Positions 48,637 to 57,990 are shown, numbered from the stretch's first letter. The stretch: 64,000 nucleotides of DNA from Hydrocarboniphaga sp965279055 (GCF_965279055.1 NZ_OZ257125.1:4216001-4280000); one strand, 5' to 3'. Made by a program: numbers and translations. Notes: generated by a model from the letters alone, not told the origin.

Positions 48637-50067
48637 CTAGCGTGATTGACCGGCCTGCGTTGGATCGGCGTCGGCGAGCAGCTGCAGATCGCCCGCTCCC
48701 ATGTACTGCGCCAGATTGCGGTGGAAGTTGGTCACCTTGCGTTCCTGGTGCGGATTCGGCAGCGTGCCGCGGAAGCCGCGCGAACGCAGGCCGCGCTGCA
48801 CCGCCGCCATGTTCGAGAAATCCTGCGCCAGCACCTTGCCCCATTTTTCCGCGGTCGGATCGGCGTAAACCCATTGCGTCTTCGGTTCTTCGCCGGGAGG
48901 AAAACGCTCGATCGCGAACGACTCGAAAATGCATTTGTTCGGATCGTCGCCGTAGGGCCGCGCGCGATAGCACAACGCGAACGTGATGCCCTGCAGGATC
49001 GACATGTTCGGGAAAATGCTCCAGGCCAGGCCGGCCTCGGACATCTGCTCCGGCGTGATCGTCGGCCAGTCGATGCCGCGCGCCGCGTCATCGGCTTTCG
49101 CGGAGGCCAGCCAGTGTTTGATCACCTCGCCGGCCGGCGTGCCTTCCGGCAGCTCGTCGACCAGGCGCCTGGCCGCGTTCACCAGCGTCTCGGTGGTGCT
49201 GGCCTTGTTGACGGTCGTATAGATTTCGTTCTGCAGCTCGTAGGTCGACACGCGCGGGTCCTTGCCCTTGCCGGCGCGCGTGATCGTGCTGCTCTGCTTC
49301 ATCTTCATGGCCGGGTCGCGCTCGTCGAAGCCGCTGACGCCATGCAGTCTGTGCGCCTTGCTGTAGGCGTAATACTGGCCGTAGGCGAGCAGCTGCGGAT
49401 GCGTGCCCTCGACGTGATACGGCTCCATGAACGCCTCGATCGCGGCTTTCCAGTTGCAGTCGAAGATCACCCACTGGCGCCACTTGTAGCGCATCTTCTC
49501 GAACGAAAACGGATCGAGAATCGACGCGGCCGGCTCCAGGTATTGGCGCAGCGGCACGCAGTTGGGATCCATGTTGATGAAGATCCAGCCGCCCCAGGTG
49601 TCGACGCGCACTTCGTTCAGATGCGTGCGTACGTCGGTCAGCGCACCTTTCCAGTCGCCCTCGTCGAGCTTGAAGGTGCAGTTGCCGTCGAGGTCGTAGC
49701 GCCAGCCGTGGAACGCGCAGACGAACATCTTGCGTTTGCCGCAGGCGCTGTGCTGCCCGGGCTGCACGTCGACCAGCTGACGGCCGCGATGCGAGCAGAC
49801 ATTGTGATACGCCTTGATCGTGCTCTCGCCGGTGCGCACCACCAGGATCGAGTCGCTGCCGACCTCGTAGCTGATGTAGTTGCCGATCTCCGGAATCTCT
49901 TCGACGCGACCGGCGTGCTGCCAGACTTTGGCCCACAGCCGGTCGCCTTCCTGGCGCGCGTATTCCGGCGAAACATAGGCATCCGCCGGGAACGTCAGCG
50001 GCTCGGCCAGATCTTCGACCTTGAACGCGGTGTGATCGCCGGCGCCGATATTCACAGAATAATTCAC
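48637..50067 (-). CDS. Rieske non-haem iron oxygenase alpha subunit (copy 1)
   Basis: This 476-residue ring-hydroxylating oxygenase has the [2Fe-2S] ligands CSHRGR and CAFHGW in the N-terminal domain, and in the catalytic domain a mononuclear iron site with PYHVEGTHP and the likely Asp ligand in AQDFSNMAAVQRGLRSRGF. It starts at GTG (50067), because AGGAGA lies just upstream. No beta subunit, ferredoxin or reductase gene is in the window, so it probably works as a homomer with a reductase encoded elsewhere. It is clearly paralogous to the gene at 54343. It follows the BVMO gene in the oxygenase island. Confidence 0.93.
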   Translation of the reverse strand: MNYSVNIGAGDHTAFKVEDLAEPLTFPADAYVSPEYARQEGDRLWAKVWQHAGRVEEIPEIGNYISYEVGSDSILVVRTGESTIKAYHNVCSHRGRQLVDVQPGQHSACGKRKMFVCAFHGWRYDLDGNCTFKLDEGDWKGALTDVRTHLNEVRVDTWGGWIFINMDPNCVPLRQYLEPAASILDPFSFEKMRYKWRQWVIFDCNWKAAIEAFMEPYHVEGTHPQLLAYGQYYAYSKAHRLHGVSGFDERDPAMKMKQSSTITRAGKGKDPRVSTYELQNEIYTTVNKASTTETLVNAARRLVDELPEGTPAGEVIKHWLASAKADDAARGIDWPTITPEQMSEAGLAWSIFPNMSILQGITFALCYRARPYGDDPNKCIFESFAIERFPPGEEPKTQWVYADPTAEKWGKVLAQDFSNMAAVQRGLRSRGFRGTLPNPHQERKVTNFHRNLAQYMGAGDLQLLADADPTQAGQSR

Positions 50068-50132
50068 GATGTTCTCCTGTCTTCCGATGCCGCGGATCTG
50101 CACCGATGTCCGCTGCCGATCATGCGCCGCAA

Positions 50133-51956
50133 TCAGCGCTCGACGACCAGACCCTGCATGTCGCCCTGGTCGCGCCAGTCCGCCATCAATTTCTGGAACG
50201 CATCCCAGCCCAGACCGTAGCCGCGGAACAGCGCCCACTTCGGCCGGTCTTCGCCCTCGTTGTTGAAATAGCCCGGCGGGCAGGCGTTCTGAAACTCCGA
50301 GAAATCGATCTCCAGTTCGCGGAAGTGCCGCACGTAGTCATCCTGCGCCTGCTGGCTCGGCTCCACCACCTTGAGTCCGCGCTTCAGCGACTCGGAGATG
50401 ATGTAGGCGATATGCCGGCCCTGCTCGCCGAACTGCTCGGTCACCGAGGCGTTCAGGCCGCCCTGGATGTAGCCGATGTAGAACTGGTTGGGAAAGCCGT
50501 GCGTCATCGTGCCGTGCAAGGTCGACGGACCTTCCGACCAGTGTTCGTAGATCGACTTGCCGCCGCGGCCGGCGACGGTGTCCATGCCCCAGCGGCGCTC
50601 GAGATCGCTGGTGACTTCAAAGCCGCTGGCGAAGATCATGCAGTCGACTTCGTATTCCTTGCCGTTGGCGATGAAGCCCTTGGCGGTCATGCGCTGCACG
50701 CCCTTGGTTTCGGCGACGTCGATCAGCTCGACGTTGGGACGATTGAAGGCCGGATAGAACTCGTCGCTGGACAGCGGCCGCTTGCACAGGAAACGGTAGT
50801 AGGGCTTCAGCGATTCCGCGGTGGCCGGATCCTTGACCGCGGCGTCGACACGGCGGCGCAGCCGCTCCATCACGCGATAATCGATGACTTCGCGCCTGGC
50901 CATGAACTGCTCCATGCTCAGCGCAGGCCAGCCTTCGGCCTGCATCTCGGCCTGCAGATTGCGGTTCATCTCGGTCCAGATGTCGCAGATCAGGTCCGGC
51001 TCGCCGGGGCGCAGGCCTTCCATCGCGGCGTGATGGAAATTGACCTTGCGCTCCATCTGCCAGCCGGGCTGCAGCGTTTTCTGCCACTGCGGATCGGTGG
51101 GCGGATTCGGCCGCTCGTCGACGCTCGACGGCGTGCGCTGCACCACGTAGAGCTGCTTGGCGTACTTGGCCAGATGCGGCACCGCCTGGATCGCGGTGGC
51201 GCCGGTGCCGACGATGGCGACGCGCTTGTCCTTGAGCTTGTCCAGCTCGGGCTGGCCGTAGCCGCCGCCGGTGTAGGCGTAGTCCCAGCGCGCGGTGTGG
51301 AACATCTTGCCCTGGAACTGATCCATGCCGGCCAGGCTCGGCAGCTTGGGCATGTTCAGCACGCCACAGGCGAGCACGACGAAACGTGCGCGGATGTCGT
51401 CGCCGCGATTGGTGCCGACGCGCCAGCGCTGCAGCCGATCGTCCCAGCGCAGCTCGCTGATCAGCGTGTGGAACAGGGCCTTGTCGGCGAAGCCGAATTT
51501 CTCGGCGATGGAGCGGCAGTACTTCTGGATCTCCCAGCCGTCGGCGAATTTCTTCGACGGCATGAAGCCGGTTTCTTCCAGCAGCGGCAGATAGCAGTAG
51601 GACTCGTTGTCGCACTGGATGCCGGGATAGCGGTTCCAGTACCAGACGCCGCCGAAATCACCGGCGGTGTCGACATTGCGCAGACTGGTGACGCCGGCCT
51701 GGCTCAGGTGATACGAGGCCATGATGCCGCCCCAGCCGCCGCCCAGCACCAGCACGTCGAGATCCTCGGACAGCGGCGCACGCGGCTGCATCGGCATATG
51801 CGGGTCGGCTTCGAAGCGGGCGACCGAACCGCCGGTGGGGCGCACATACTGCTGCTGCCCCTCGGGACGCACGCGCTTGTCGCGCTCGAGGCGGTATTTC
51901 TCGCGCAGCGCAGGAATATCGATGTCCTGCGGCGTCTGCGTCGGCTGACACTGCAT
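50133..51956 (-). CDS. Baeyer-Villiger-type flavin monooxygenase
   Basis: This roughly 607-residue flavoprotein has two Rossmann motifs (VLGGGWGGIMASYHLSQAG for FAD; VAIVGTGATAIQAVPHLAK for NADPH) and the Baeyer-Villiger fingerprint FQGKMFHTARWDY between them. It should convert a ketone to an ester or lactone. The long N-terminus with DIDIPALREKYRLERDKRVR is typical of the larger BVMOs. I place the start at 51956, where GGAG lies nine bases upstream; an ATG at 51971 is possible. A partial regulon palindrome lies at 51980-51995. An SMP-30-type lactonase 4 kb downstream could open the lactone. Confidence 0.93.
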   Translation of the reverse strand: MQCQPTQTPQDIDIPALREKYRLERDKRVRPEGQQQYVRPTGGSVARFEADPHMPMQPRAPLSEDLDVLVLGGGWGGIMASYHLSQAGVTSLRNVDTAGDFGGVWYWNRYPGIQCDNESYCYLPLLEETGFMPSKKFADGWEIQKYCRSIAEKFGFADKALFHTLISELRWDDRLQRWRVGTNRGDDIRARFVVLACGVLNMPKLPSLAGMDQFQGKMFHTARWDYAYTGGGYGQPELDKLKDKRVAIVGTGATAIQAVPHLAKYAKQLYVVQRTPSSVDERPNPPTDPQWQKTLQPGWQMERKVNFHHAAMEGLRPGEPDLICDIWTEMNRNLQAEMQAEGWPALSMEQFMARREVIDYRVMERLRRRVDAAVKDPATAESLKPYYRFLCKRPLSSDEFYPAFNRPNVELIDVAETKGVQRMTAKGFIANGKEYEVDCMIFASGFEVTSDLERRWGMDTVAGRGGKSIYEHWSEGPSTLHGTMTHGFPNQFYIGYIQGGLNASVTEQFGEQGRHIAYIISESLKRGLKVVEPSQQAQDDYVRHFRELEIDFSEFQNACPPGYFNNEGEDRPKWALFRGYGLGWDAFQKLMADWRDQGDMQGLVVER

Positions 51957-51979
51957 ATGCGGCTTCTCCATCCGTCTAA

Positions 51980-51995
51980 TCAACGATGCTGTTTA
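51980..51995. promoter_or_regulatory. Candidate TetR-type operator, partial copy
   Basis: TCAACGATGCTGTTTA matches 12 of 16 bases of the palindrome at 16891. It is immediately upstream of the Baeyer-Villiger monooxygenase start on the minus strand. Confidence 0.45.
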
Positions 51996-52129
51996 TTTCA
52001 ACTGCGGCAACTTTATATCATCTCGGACCATTTAGCAGGCGAAAAGCCGGCGGCAGCGTCACTGCCGCAGCGCACAAGACTTTCAATCGGTTGAAGGCGG
52101 ATGAGGCGCGATGCCTGGCCCACGGGGCG

Positions 52130-52162
52130 GCCCCCGGTCGCGGGCAAGCCCGCTCCTACAGG
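52130..52162. repeat. Half of a family D inverted repeat
   Basis: The stretch contains GTCGCGGGCAAGCCCGCTCC followed by TACAGG, one arm of the GTAGGAGCGG family. It lies between the MFS gene stop (52167) and the BVMO leader. Confidence 0.6.
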
Positions 52163-52166
52163 GACA

Positions 52167-53414
52167 TCACGGCGGTGCTTCGGCCGGTTCGAGGGCGGGC
52201 GGCGGCGGGCCGAGGCTGAACAGCGAGGCGGCGCTGGTCGCCAGCAGCGCGATGGTCAGCATCAGGAACGGCGCGTAGCTGCCGTAGTGATCGAACACCG
52301 AGCCGGCCGCGAGCGGGCCGAACGCGGTGCCGAAAGCCAGCGCCATCTGCAGCACGCCGTACAGCGCACCGAAATTCTTCAGGCCGAAATGCCGGGCCGC
52401 CAGGTAGGCGATCACGTCGACTTCGGAGCCGACCGTCAAGCCGATCGCGGCGGCGGCGAAGCCCTGGCTGACCGGGTTGGCGCCGTCGAGCAGCAGCAGC
52501 GCGCAGGCAATGATCGGAATCAGGAAGGCGATCGCGCCGACCTTGTGCCCCGGGAAACGATCCAGCAGCAGGCCGGTGCCGAGGCGGCCGACGATGGAGA
52601 AGATGCCGATCAGCGAGGCGATGCCGGCGGCTTTCAACGGCGCCGCGCCGGCGTCGGTCAGGATCGGCACGAAATGCACCAGCGCGCCGATCAGCGTGAA
52701 CGAGAACAGGCCGCAGGCCAGCAGCAGTTTGTACAACACCGGTGAGCGCAGGCCTTCGGCCAAGCTGATGCCGCTGCGCACGGCGGGCGGCGGCGCGGCC
52801 GTCGCCGCGCGGCCAGCGTCACGCGCGCCACGGAACAGCAGCAGCAGCAGCGGGAACACCAGCAGCGCCCAGATGCCGGCCATCGCCCCGAACGCCGGGC
52901 GCCAGCCGTAGCGGCCGATCAGCCAGGTGCCGAGCATCGGGAAAATCGTCGCGGCCACCGAAGCGCCGGACAAGGTGATCGCGAACGCCAGTCCGCGTGA
53001 GCGCTCGAAGCGGCTGGCGACCGCGCTGGTCCACACCGTCGCCTGTACCCAGAACGTGCCGACCGCGACCACCGCCCACAGCATCAGCCAGTTCGCGGTG
53101 CTGCCGCTGGCCGTGCCGAGCAGGGCGAACGCGGCGCACATCGCCAGCACGCCGATCAGGCCGACGCGGCGCGGTCCGATGCGATCCACCAGCATGCCCA
53201 CCGGAATGCAGAAGATCGCGCTGACGATGGCCGACACGGTGATGCCGGCCGCGATCTGCGCACGCGACCAGCCGAACTCCTGGTGCAGCGGCGCGATGAA
53301 CGGGCCGATCGAATAGACATGCAGCACCGAGGTGGCGTAACCCAGCGCCGCCACCACCGGCAGAAACCAGTAGCCGCGCCATTCGGAAGCGGTGGTGTTG
53401 CCTGTCGCGTTCAT
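52167..53414 (-). CDS. OFA/MCT-type MFS transporter, second paralogue
   Basis: This 415-residue, 12-helix carrier closely parallels the protein at 43362: YSIGPFIAPLHQEFGWSRAQ, LVDRIGPRRVGLIGVLAMCA, RFERSRGLAFAITLSGASVA, IGLTVGSEVDVIAYLAARHF. Its end (PPPPALEPAEAPP) differs and is not repeat-derived. The two copies sit at the start and end of the first half of the oxygenase island, and each lies near a Rieske oxygenase gene. A role in uptake of the pathway's organic acid or a related compound is inferred. It follows the TauD-type gene by 28 bases. Confidence 0.92.
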   Translation of the reverse strand: MNATGNTTASEWRGYWFLPVVAALGYATSVLHVYSIGPFIAPLHQEFGWSRAQIAAGITVSAIVSAIFCIPVGMLVDRIGPRRVGLIGVLAMCAAFALLGTASGSTANWLMLWAVVAVGTFWVQATVWTSAVASRFERSRGLAFAITLSGASVAATIFPMLGTWLIGRYGWRPAFGAMAGIWALLVFPLLLLLFRGARDAGRAATAAPPPAVRSGISLAEGLRSPVLYKLLLACGLFSFTLIGALVHFVPILTDAGAAPLKAAGIASLIGIFSIVGRLGTGLLLDRFPGHKVGAIAFLIPIIACALLLLDGANPVSQGFAAAAIGLTVGSEVDVIAYLAARHFGLKNFGALYGVLQMALAFGTAFGPLAAGSVFDHYGSYAPFLMLTIALLATSAASLFSLGPPPPALEPAEAPP

Positions 53415-53441
53415 GCTCGTCGCCTCGTCGGCCGTGGTTCC

Positions 53442-54260
53442 TTAAGCGAAAGCTTCTTCGCCTGCGAGCTTGGTCCGGTGCAGCATGCGGCCGGATTTGG
53501 GATCGTAAGGCGTGGCGCGATGCATGGTGCCGGTGTTGTCCCAGATCACCAGGTCGCCGACCGACCAGACGTGGCGATAGACGAACTGCGGCTTGGTGGC
53601 CCAGTCGCGCAGCTGCACCAGCAGCTCGGCGCTTTTCTTGAAATCCATGTCGACGACGTGGCGCGCGGTGGCACCGATGACCAGCGACTTGCGGCCCGAG
53701 CGGTGCTTCCACACCAGCGGCAGTTCGCGGTCGCCGATGCGCATCATGCCGCGCAGGGTTTCGATGCTCGGTTCCGGGTCGTAGTAGTACAGCGTGTTCC
53801 AGGCCGAGTGCATCACGCGCAGCGCGTCGATCTGCGCTTTTTCTTCCTCGGGCAGATCGTCGTAGGCAGCGTAGGTATTGGCGAACTCGGTGTCGCCGCC
53901 GCCGGTCGACGGCAGCGTCTTCATCGACAGCAGCGAGGCCAGGATCGGCACGTCGTTCATGGTGCCGTCGATATGCCAGTACAGCGAGCCTTTCAGGTAA
54001 TCGGCGAGCTTGTTGGCCTTGGTATCCAGCGTCACCTTGTAGATGATTTCGCCGGCCATTTCCGGCGCGAAGTTGCCGAGCGTATTGGTGAACGCGACCT
54101 GCTCTTCGTCGTTGAACATGATCTTCGGGAACACCAGCACGCCGCGCTGCTCCAGCAGCTCGCGCAGCTTGCCGGCGTATTCACCGCTGAGCAGCGTCGC
54201 CTTGTCCGAGTTGATTTCGGTGGCGATGCGCGGCGTCAGATCCCGAGTCGAAAAAACCAT
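53442..54260 (-). CDS. TauD/TfdA-type Fe(II)/2-oxoglutarate-dependent dioxygenase
   Basis: This 272-residue enzyme has the iron-binding HxD in YWHIDGTMND, the distal His in DNTGTMHRATPYD and the 2-oxoglutarate-binding Arg in LHRTKLAGEE. It should hydroxylate an unactivated carbon, or remove an ether or sulfonate side group, with 2-oxoglutarate and O2. The start ATG at 54260 follows AGGAGACTT. It lies between the second Rieske oxygenase gene and an MFS carrier. The substrate cannot be told from the sequence; TauD, TfdA and alkylsulfatase members differ widely. Confidence 0.92.
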   Translation of the reverse strand: MVFSTRDLTPRIATEINSDKATLLSGEYAGKLRELLEQRGVLVFPKIMFNDEEQVAFTNTLGNFAPEMAGEIIYKVTLDTKANKLADYLKGSLYWHIDGTMNDVPILASLLSMKTLPSTGGGDTEFANTYAAYDDLPEEEKAQIDALRVMHSAWNTLYYYDPEPSIETLRGMMRIGDRELPLVWKHRSGRKSLVIGATARHVVDMDFKKSAELLVQLRDWATKPQFVYRHVWSVGDLVIWDNTGTMHRATPYDPKSGRMLHRTKLAGEEAFA

Positions 54261-54342
54261 GCTGCAAGTCTCCTGCTGTGTGGATACCGGTCTGCGCCCC
54301 GCGGGCCGCCGGCTCGTCGTTGATGAGGGGGTTTTGCTGCCG

Positions 54343-55725
54343 CTACTTGAGCTTCTTCGGCTCGTCGATGCCCAGATATCGGGCCAGGTTGCGATGCAGG
54401 TTGGCGATGGTGCGTTCGCGATACGGATTCGGCTTAGGCCCCTTGAAGCCGCGCGATTTCATGCCCTGCTGCACCGCCGCCATGTTGGAGAAATCCTGAG
54501 GCAGCACGGTGCGCCAGCGCGGATCGCCGACCGGCGTGTATTCCCATTCGGCTTTCGGTTCTTCGCCGCTCGGATACAGCTCGTACACCGCGACCTCGAA
54601 AATGCACCGGTTCGGGTCCATGCCGTACGGCTTGAAGTTGTAGCAGAGCATGTTGTTGACGGCGTGGCCGATCTGGAAGTTGGGGAAGATCTGCCAGGCG
54701 GTGCCGCTCTTGCCGACATGCGCCGGATCGACCTGGGGCCAGAACACGCCGCGCGCCTCGTCGTCGCGCCGCGCGCTCGCCAGCCAGTGCTGCAGCACCT
54801 CGCCCGGCGGCGTGCCTTCGGGCAGCTCGTCGACCAGGCGCTGCGCCGCGTCGACCAGGGTCTTGGTGGTGTTGGTATTGACCTGCTCCCAGGTGAAGGT
54901 CTGCATCAGCGCGGTGGAGATGCGCGCGTCGCCGCTGCCGATGCGCAGCTTGGCCTGTTGATTCGCGTCCATGTTCTTGGGCGCGTCGTAGCCGATGTTG
55001 CTGTGCTTGCCCTGCGCGCGCGCCCAGCCCTGGAACTGGCCGAACTGCATGAACTCCGGATGCGTCACGTCGACGTGGTAGATCTCGTTGAAGGCTTCGG
55101 CCGAGACTTTCCAGTTGCAGTCGAAGATCACCCACTTGCGCCAGCGCGCGCGCATGTTCTGCAGCTGGAACGGATCGAGCATGCTCGCCGCCGGCTCCAG
55201 ATAGGCACGCAGCGGCTCGCAGTCCGGATCCAGGTTGATCCACAGCCAGCCGCCCCAGGTATCGACTTTGACTTCGCCGAGGCGGGTGTTTTCCGGCGTC
55301 AGCGCACCGCCCCAGTCGTCCTTCTCACGAATCTGCGTGCACTCGCCGTTCAGATCGAACGTCCAGCCGTGGAACGGGCAGACGAAACTGCGGCGCTTGG
55401 TGCAGGCGCCCTTGGCGCCGGCCGGCGTGTCGATCAGCTTGCGGCCGCGATGCGTGCAGACGTTGTAGAACGCCTTGAACTGTTCGGCGGCGGTGCGCAC
55501 GACGATGATCGAATCGTCGAGGATGTCGTAGGTCAGCACGCTGCCGACATTGGGAATGTCCTCGACACGCCCGACCTGCTGCCAGACCTTGCACCAGAGC
55601 CTGTCGCGTTCGGCGCGCACGTAGGCTTCGGAGGTATAGGCATCGACGCCGAACGTGACCGCTTCGGACAGCTCCTCGGCGGCCCGGGATGCGGTCCTGT
55701 TGTCGGTCTCGGCGGTTTCGCTCAT
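54343..55725 (-). CDS. Rieske non-haem iron oxygenase alpha subunit (copy 2)
   Basis: This 460-residue oxygenase has Rieske ligands in CTHRGR and CPFHGW and iron ligands in IYHVDVTHP and PQDFSNMAAVQQGMKSRGF. It is co-linear with the copy at 48637: both share, for example, WGGW, LEPAAS, VIFDCNWK and LVDELPEGTP. Residues around the iron site differ (PYHVEGTH versus IYHVDVTH), suggesting another substrate or regiochemistry. The ATG at 55725 has GGAGG five bases upstream, which settles the start. As with copy 1, no electron-transfer partner gene is nearby. It is followed by the TauD-type gene. Confidence 0.93.
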   Translation of the reverse strand: MSETAETDNRTASRAAEELSEAVTFGVDAYTSEAYVRAERDRLWCKVWQQVGRVEDIPNVGSVLTYDILDDSIIVVRTAAEQFKAFYNVCTHRGRKLIDTPAGAKGACTKRRSFVCPFHGWTFDLNGECTQIREKDDWGGALTPENTRLGEVKVDTWGGWLWINLDPDCEPLRAYLEPAASMLDPFQLQNMRARWRKWVIFDCNWKVSAEAFNEIYHVDVTHPEFMQFGQFQGWARAQGKHSNIGYDAPKNMDANQQAKLRIGSGDARISTALMQTFTWEQVNTNTTKTLVDAAQRLVDELPEGTPPGEVLQHWLASARRDDEARGVFWPQVDPAHVGKSGTAWQIFPNFQIGHAVNNMLCYNFKPYGMDPNRCIFEVAVYELYPSGEEPKAEWEYTPVGDPRWRTVLPQDFSNMAAVQQGMKSRGFKGPKPNPYRERTIANLHRNLARYLGIDEPKKLK

Positions 55726-55866
55726 GGCGCCCTCCAAAGGCGGTGAAACGGGCAGCGATCGGTCACCGCCGTATTTTTTATCGTGCCGATATTGGTCGCT
55801 CGGGCCGAAGTAAGTCAACAGTAGTGATTACTAAGACCGCAGCCGGGAACGGCCGCGAACAACGGC

Positions 55867-56280
55867 CTAAGTCGACGGCGTCAGCACCAGCCGGGGAATC
55901 GTGTTGTGCAGACCGACCGGCGAATCGTGCTCGTCGACCAGGCACACCGGGTTGCTGTTGGACGCGAACAGCCGGCGCTCGTCGGCGAGGCGCGCCTGCA
56001 GCATTTCCGGATTGGCCAGGCCCTTCATCGCCGCGTCGAAATCGGCGCGGCTGTTCCACCATATTTCCATCACGCAGTCGTAGCCCGGATCGATCACTTC
56101 GCCGGTCAGCGGGTTCGGCACCGGCGTCAGGTAGCGGCGCACATAGCGCTGCGCGTTCGGCAGCGCCGGCTTGGCGCCCAGGCGCCGGCTCAGCTGCGTG
56201 TGCTGGGTTTCGTAGTAGTCCATGAACTGCTCGCGGCTCATGTCGGCGCGCTTTTTCAGAAATACGATCTGCTTGAGCAT
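55867..56280 (-). CDS. EthD-domain protein
   Basis: This 137-residue protein is of the EthD/ABM (alpha-beta-barrel) type: MLKQIVFLKKRADMSREQFM, YYETQHTQLSRRLGAKPALP and DCVMEIWWNSRADFDAAMKG. EthD-like proteins occur with oxygenase genes for ether, polycyclic and steroid compounds; they may be isomerases, dehydratases or accessory proteins. AAGGAG precedes the ATG at 56280, ten bases after the SMP-30 gene stop, so both form one operon. No catalytic residue can be named. Confidence 0.87.
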   Translation of the reverse strand: MLKQIVFLKKRADMSREQFMDYYETQHTQLSRRLGAKPALPNAQRYVRRYLTPVPNPLTGEVIDPGYDCVMEIWWNSRADFDAAMKGLANPEMLQARLADERRLFASNSNPVCLVDEHDSPVGLHNTIPRLVLTPST

Positions 56281-56290
56281 GGCCCGCTCC

Positions 56291-57889
56291 TTACGCCGGG
56301 CGCAGCGCCAGCACGCTGCCTTCCGCGTCGGCCGAGAAATACAGCCGGCCATCGGCGCCGGCAGTGATACCGGCGAACGGTCCCATCGGCCCGGACATGG
56401 TGCCGATCGCGCCGAGGAACTTCGGCGTCACGCCCGGCGGCGCACCGACCGGCAATTGCGAGGCGATCACGCGGCTGCGGCCGCTGGCCGGATCGCATTC
56501 GAGAACCTGTTTGGCGCCGGCATCGACGATGTACAAACGCCCGCCGGACAGCGCCAGCCCCTGTGGCTGCTGCAGGCCGTCGAGTACGGTTTCGGCGCGG
56601 CCGCCGACCAGCTTGACCACGCGGCCGCCGGCGGATTCGGCAACGTAGACCACCGCATCGGCCGACACCGCGACGCCGGACGGCAGCTTCAGGCCGGTCG
56701 CGAGCGTCTCGACATTGCCACCCTGCAGCGACACCACGCGGCCGCTGCCCTGCTCGACCGCAATCACCGCGCCGCGCGGCGCGATCGCGACGCCATAGAG
56801 CTGGTCGAAACCGCCGGCGATGATCTCGCTGCGCTGCTGCGCGGGCCAGTAGCGCGCGACGTCGCCGTTGGCGGTGGTGATGACGAATTCGCCGGCCGCG
56901 GCCGCGGCGACGCCACGCGAATAGCCCGGATAGCCCGGCGTGAACAGCATGCCGACCAGCTCGCGGGGCTGGCCCGGGCGCAGCGTGTACGAGAACGGCC
57001 CGTCGGCGACGTACATCAGCCCGTCGCTATCCATGGCCAGACCCAGCGGCCAGCTGAAGCCGTCGGGCACCAGGTCCCGGGTCTTGCCGTCGCCGAGAAT
57101 TTCGGTGACGTAGCCGGAAATGTTGGAGACGAACATCCGCGTGCCGACGAAGGTGACGTTGTCCAGGCCCGGCGTCAGCTGCGCGAGCACGGTCTTGTCG
57201 CCGCTGCGCGGGTCGATGCGCAGCACCTGGCCGCTGTGCACCTGCGTCGAGACGATGAAACCCCGGGCATCGAACTTGACCGAATCCGGCACGCCCAGGT
57301 CTTTGGCCACCACCTCCGGTGCGCCGCTGCCGTCGAGGCTGATGCGCCAGATTTCGTTGGTGCCCATCACCGGGAAGTAGAGCTTGCCATCGGGCCCGAC
57401 GTCGAATGCGTTCGGCATCGGCACGTTGTCGAGCAGCAGCCGCGGCGCTCCGCCGTCCAGATCCAGCTGCATGATGCGGCCGCCGACCCGGCACTCGCCG
57501 GCGATCAGCTGGCCGTTGTGAAACGTGATCGGATTGGCCACCGGCATGTCGCCGTAGACCACGCGCGTATGGCCGTTGGGCTCGCGCACGCTGACGCGGC
57601 CCTCGGTGATTTCGGTCGCATACAGATTGCCGGCGGGATCGAACACCAGATCGTCCGGCGCGACGATGTCGCCGCCCTTGGGGCTGATCGCCTCGATCGC
57701 GCCGGTGTCGACATCGATCGCGCTGATCTGGCTGCCGGAAACCTGGGCGACGTAGATGCGGCCATCAGGACCGGTGCGCAGGCCGTTGGCGCCGAACAGC
57801 CGGCTCGGCGCGGTCATCCGCTCCAGCGTCCAGCCGGCGGCGGAGAGATAAGTCGTCGTCGTCGTAAAACGCCCGCTTTGCTGCGCCAT
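56291..57889 (-). CDS. SMP-30/gluconolactonase/LRE-like protein, extended two-part propeller
   Basis: At 532 residues it is much longer than the usual 300-residue SMP-30 lactonase. Repeated blades read LRTGPDGRIYVAQVSGSQIS, DDLVFDPAGNLYATEITEGR, MPNAFDVGPDGKLYFPVMGT and PLGLAMDSDGLMYVADGPF, with further NHL-like blades at the C-terminus (GVAVSADAVVYVAESAGGRV, FAGITAGADGRLYFSADAEG). Metal-binding Glu, Asn and Asp positions of lactonases are plausible but not proved. Opening a BVMO-made lactone is the likely role. GGAGAG precedes the ATG at 57889, and a partial regulon palindrome lies upstream at 57991. It is followed by the EthD gene. Confidence 0.84.
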   Translation of the reverse strand: MAQQSGRFTTTTTYLSAAGWTLERMTAPSRLFGANGLRTGPDGRIYVAQVSGSQISAIDVDTGAIEAISPKGGDIVAPDDLVFDPAGNLYATEITEGRVSVREPNGHTRVVYGDMPVANPITFHNGQLIAGECRVGGRIMQLDLDGGAPRLLLDNVPMPNAFDVGPDGKLYFPVMGTNEIWRISLDGSGAPEVVAKDLGVPDSVKFDARGFIVSTQVHSGQVLRIDPRSGDKTVLAQLTPGLDNVTFVGTRMFVSNISGYVTEILGDGKTRDLVPDGFSWPLGLAMDSDGLMYVADGPFSYTLRPGQPRELVGMLFTPGYPGYSRGVAAAAAGEFVITTANGDVARYWPAQQRSEIIAGGFDQLYGVAIAPRGAVIAVEQGSGRVVSLQGGNVETLATGLKLPSGVAVSADAVVYVAESAGGRVVKLVGGRAETVLDGLQQPQGLALSGGRLYIVDAGAKQVLECDPASGRSRVIASQLPVGAPPGVTPKFLGAIGTMSGPMGPFAGITAGADGRLYFSADAEGSVLALRPA

Positions 57890-57990
57890 CTGCCGCTCTC
57901 CTCGATCCGCCGTGTGCATCCTGTCGTGGTCTTGTGGCCGGGCCCGCCGGCTGTCGCCGGCTTGAGCGCATTCCATTTATGCCTCGATCA

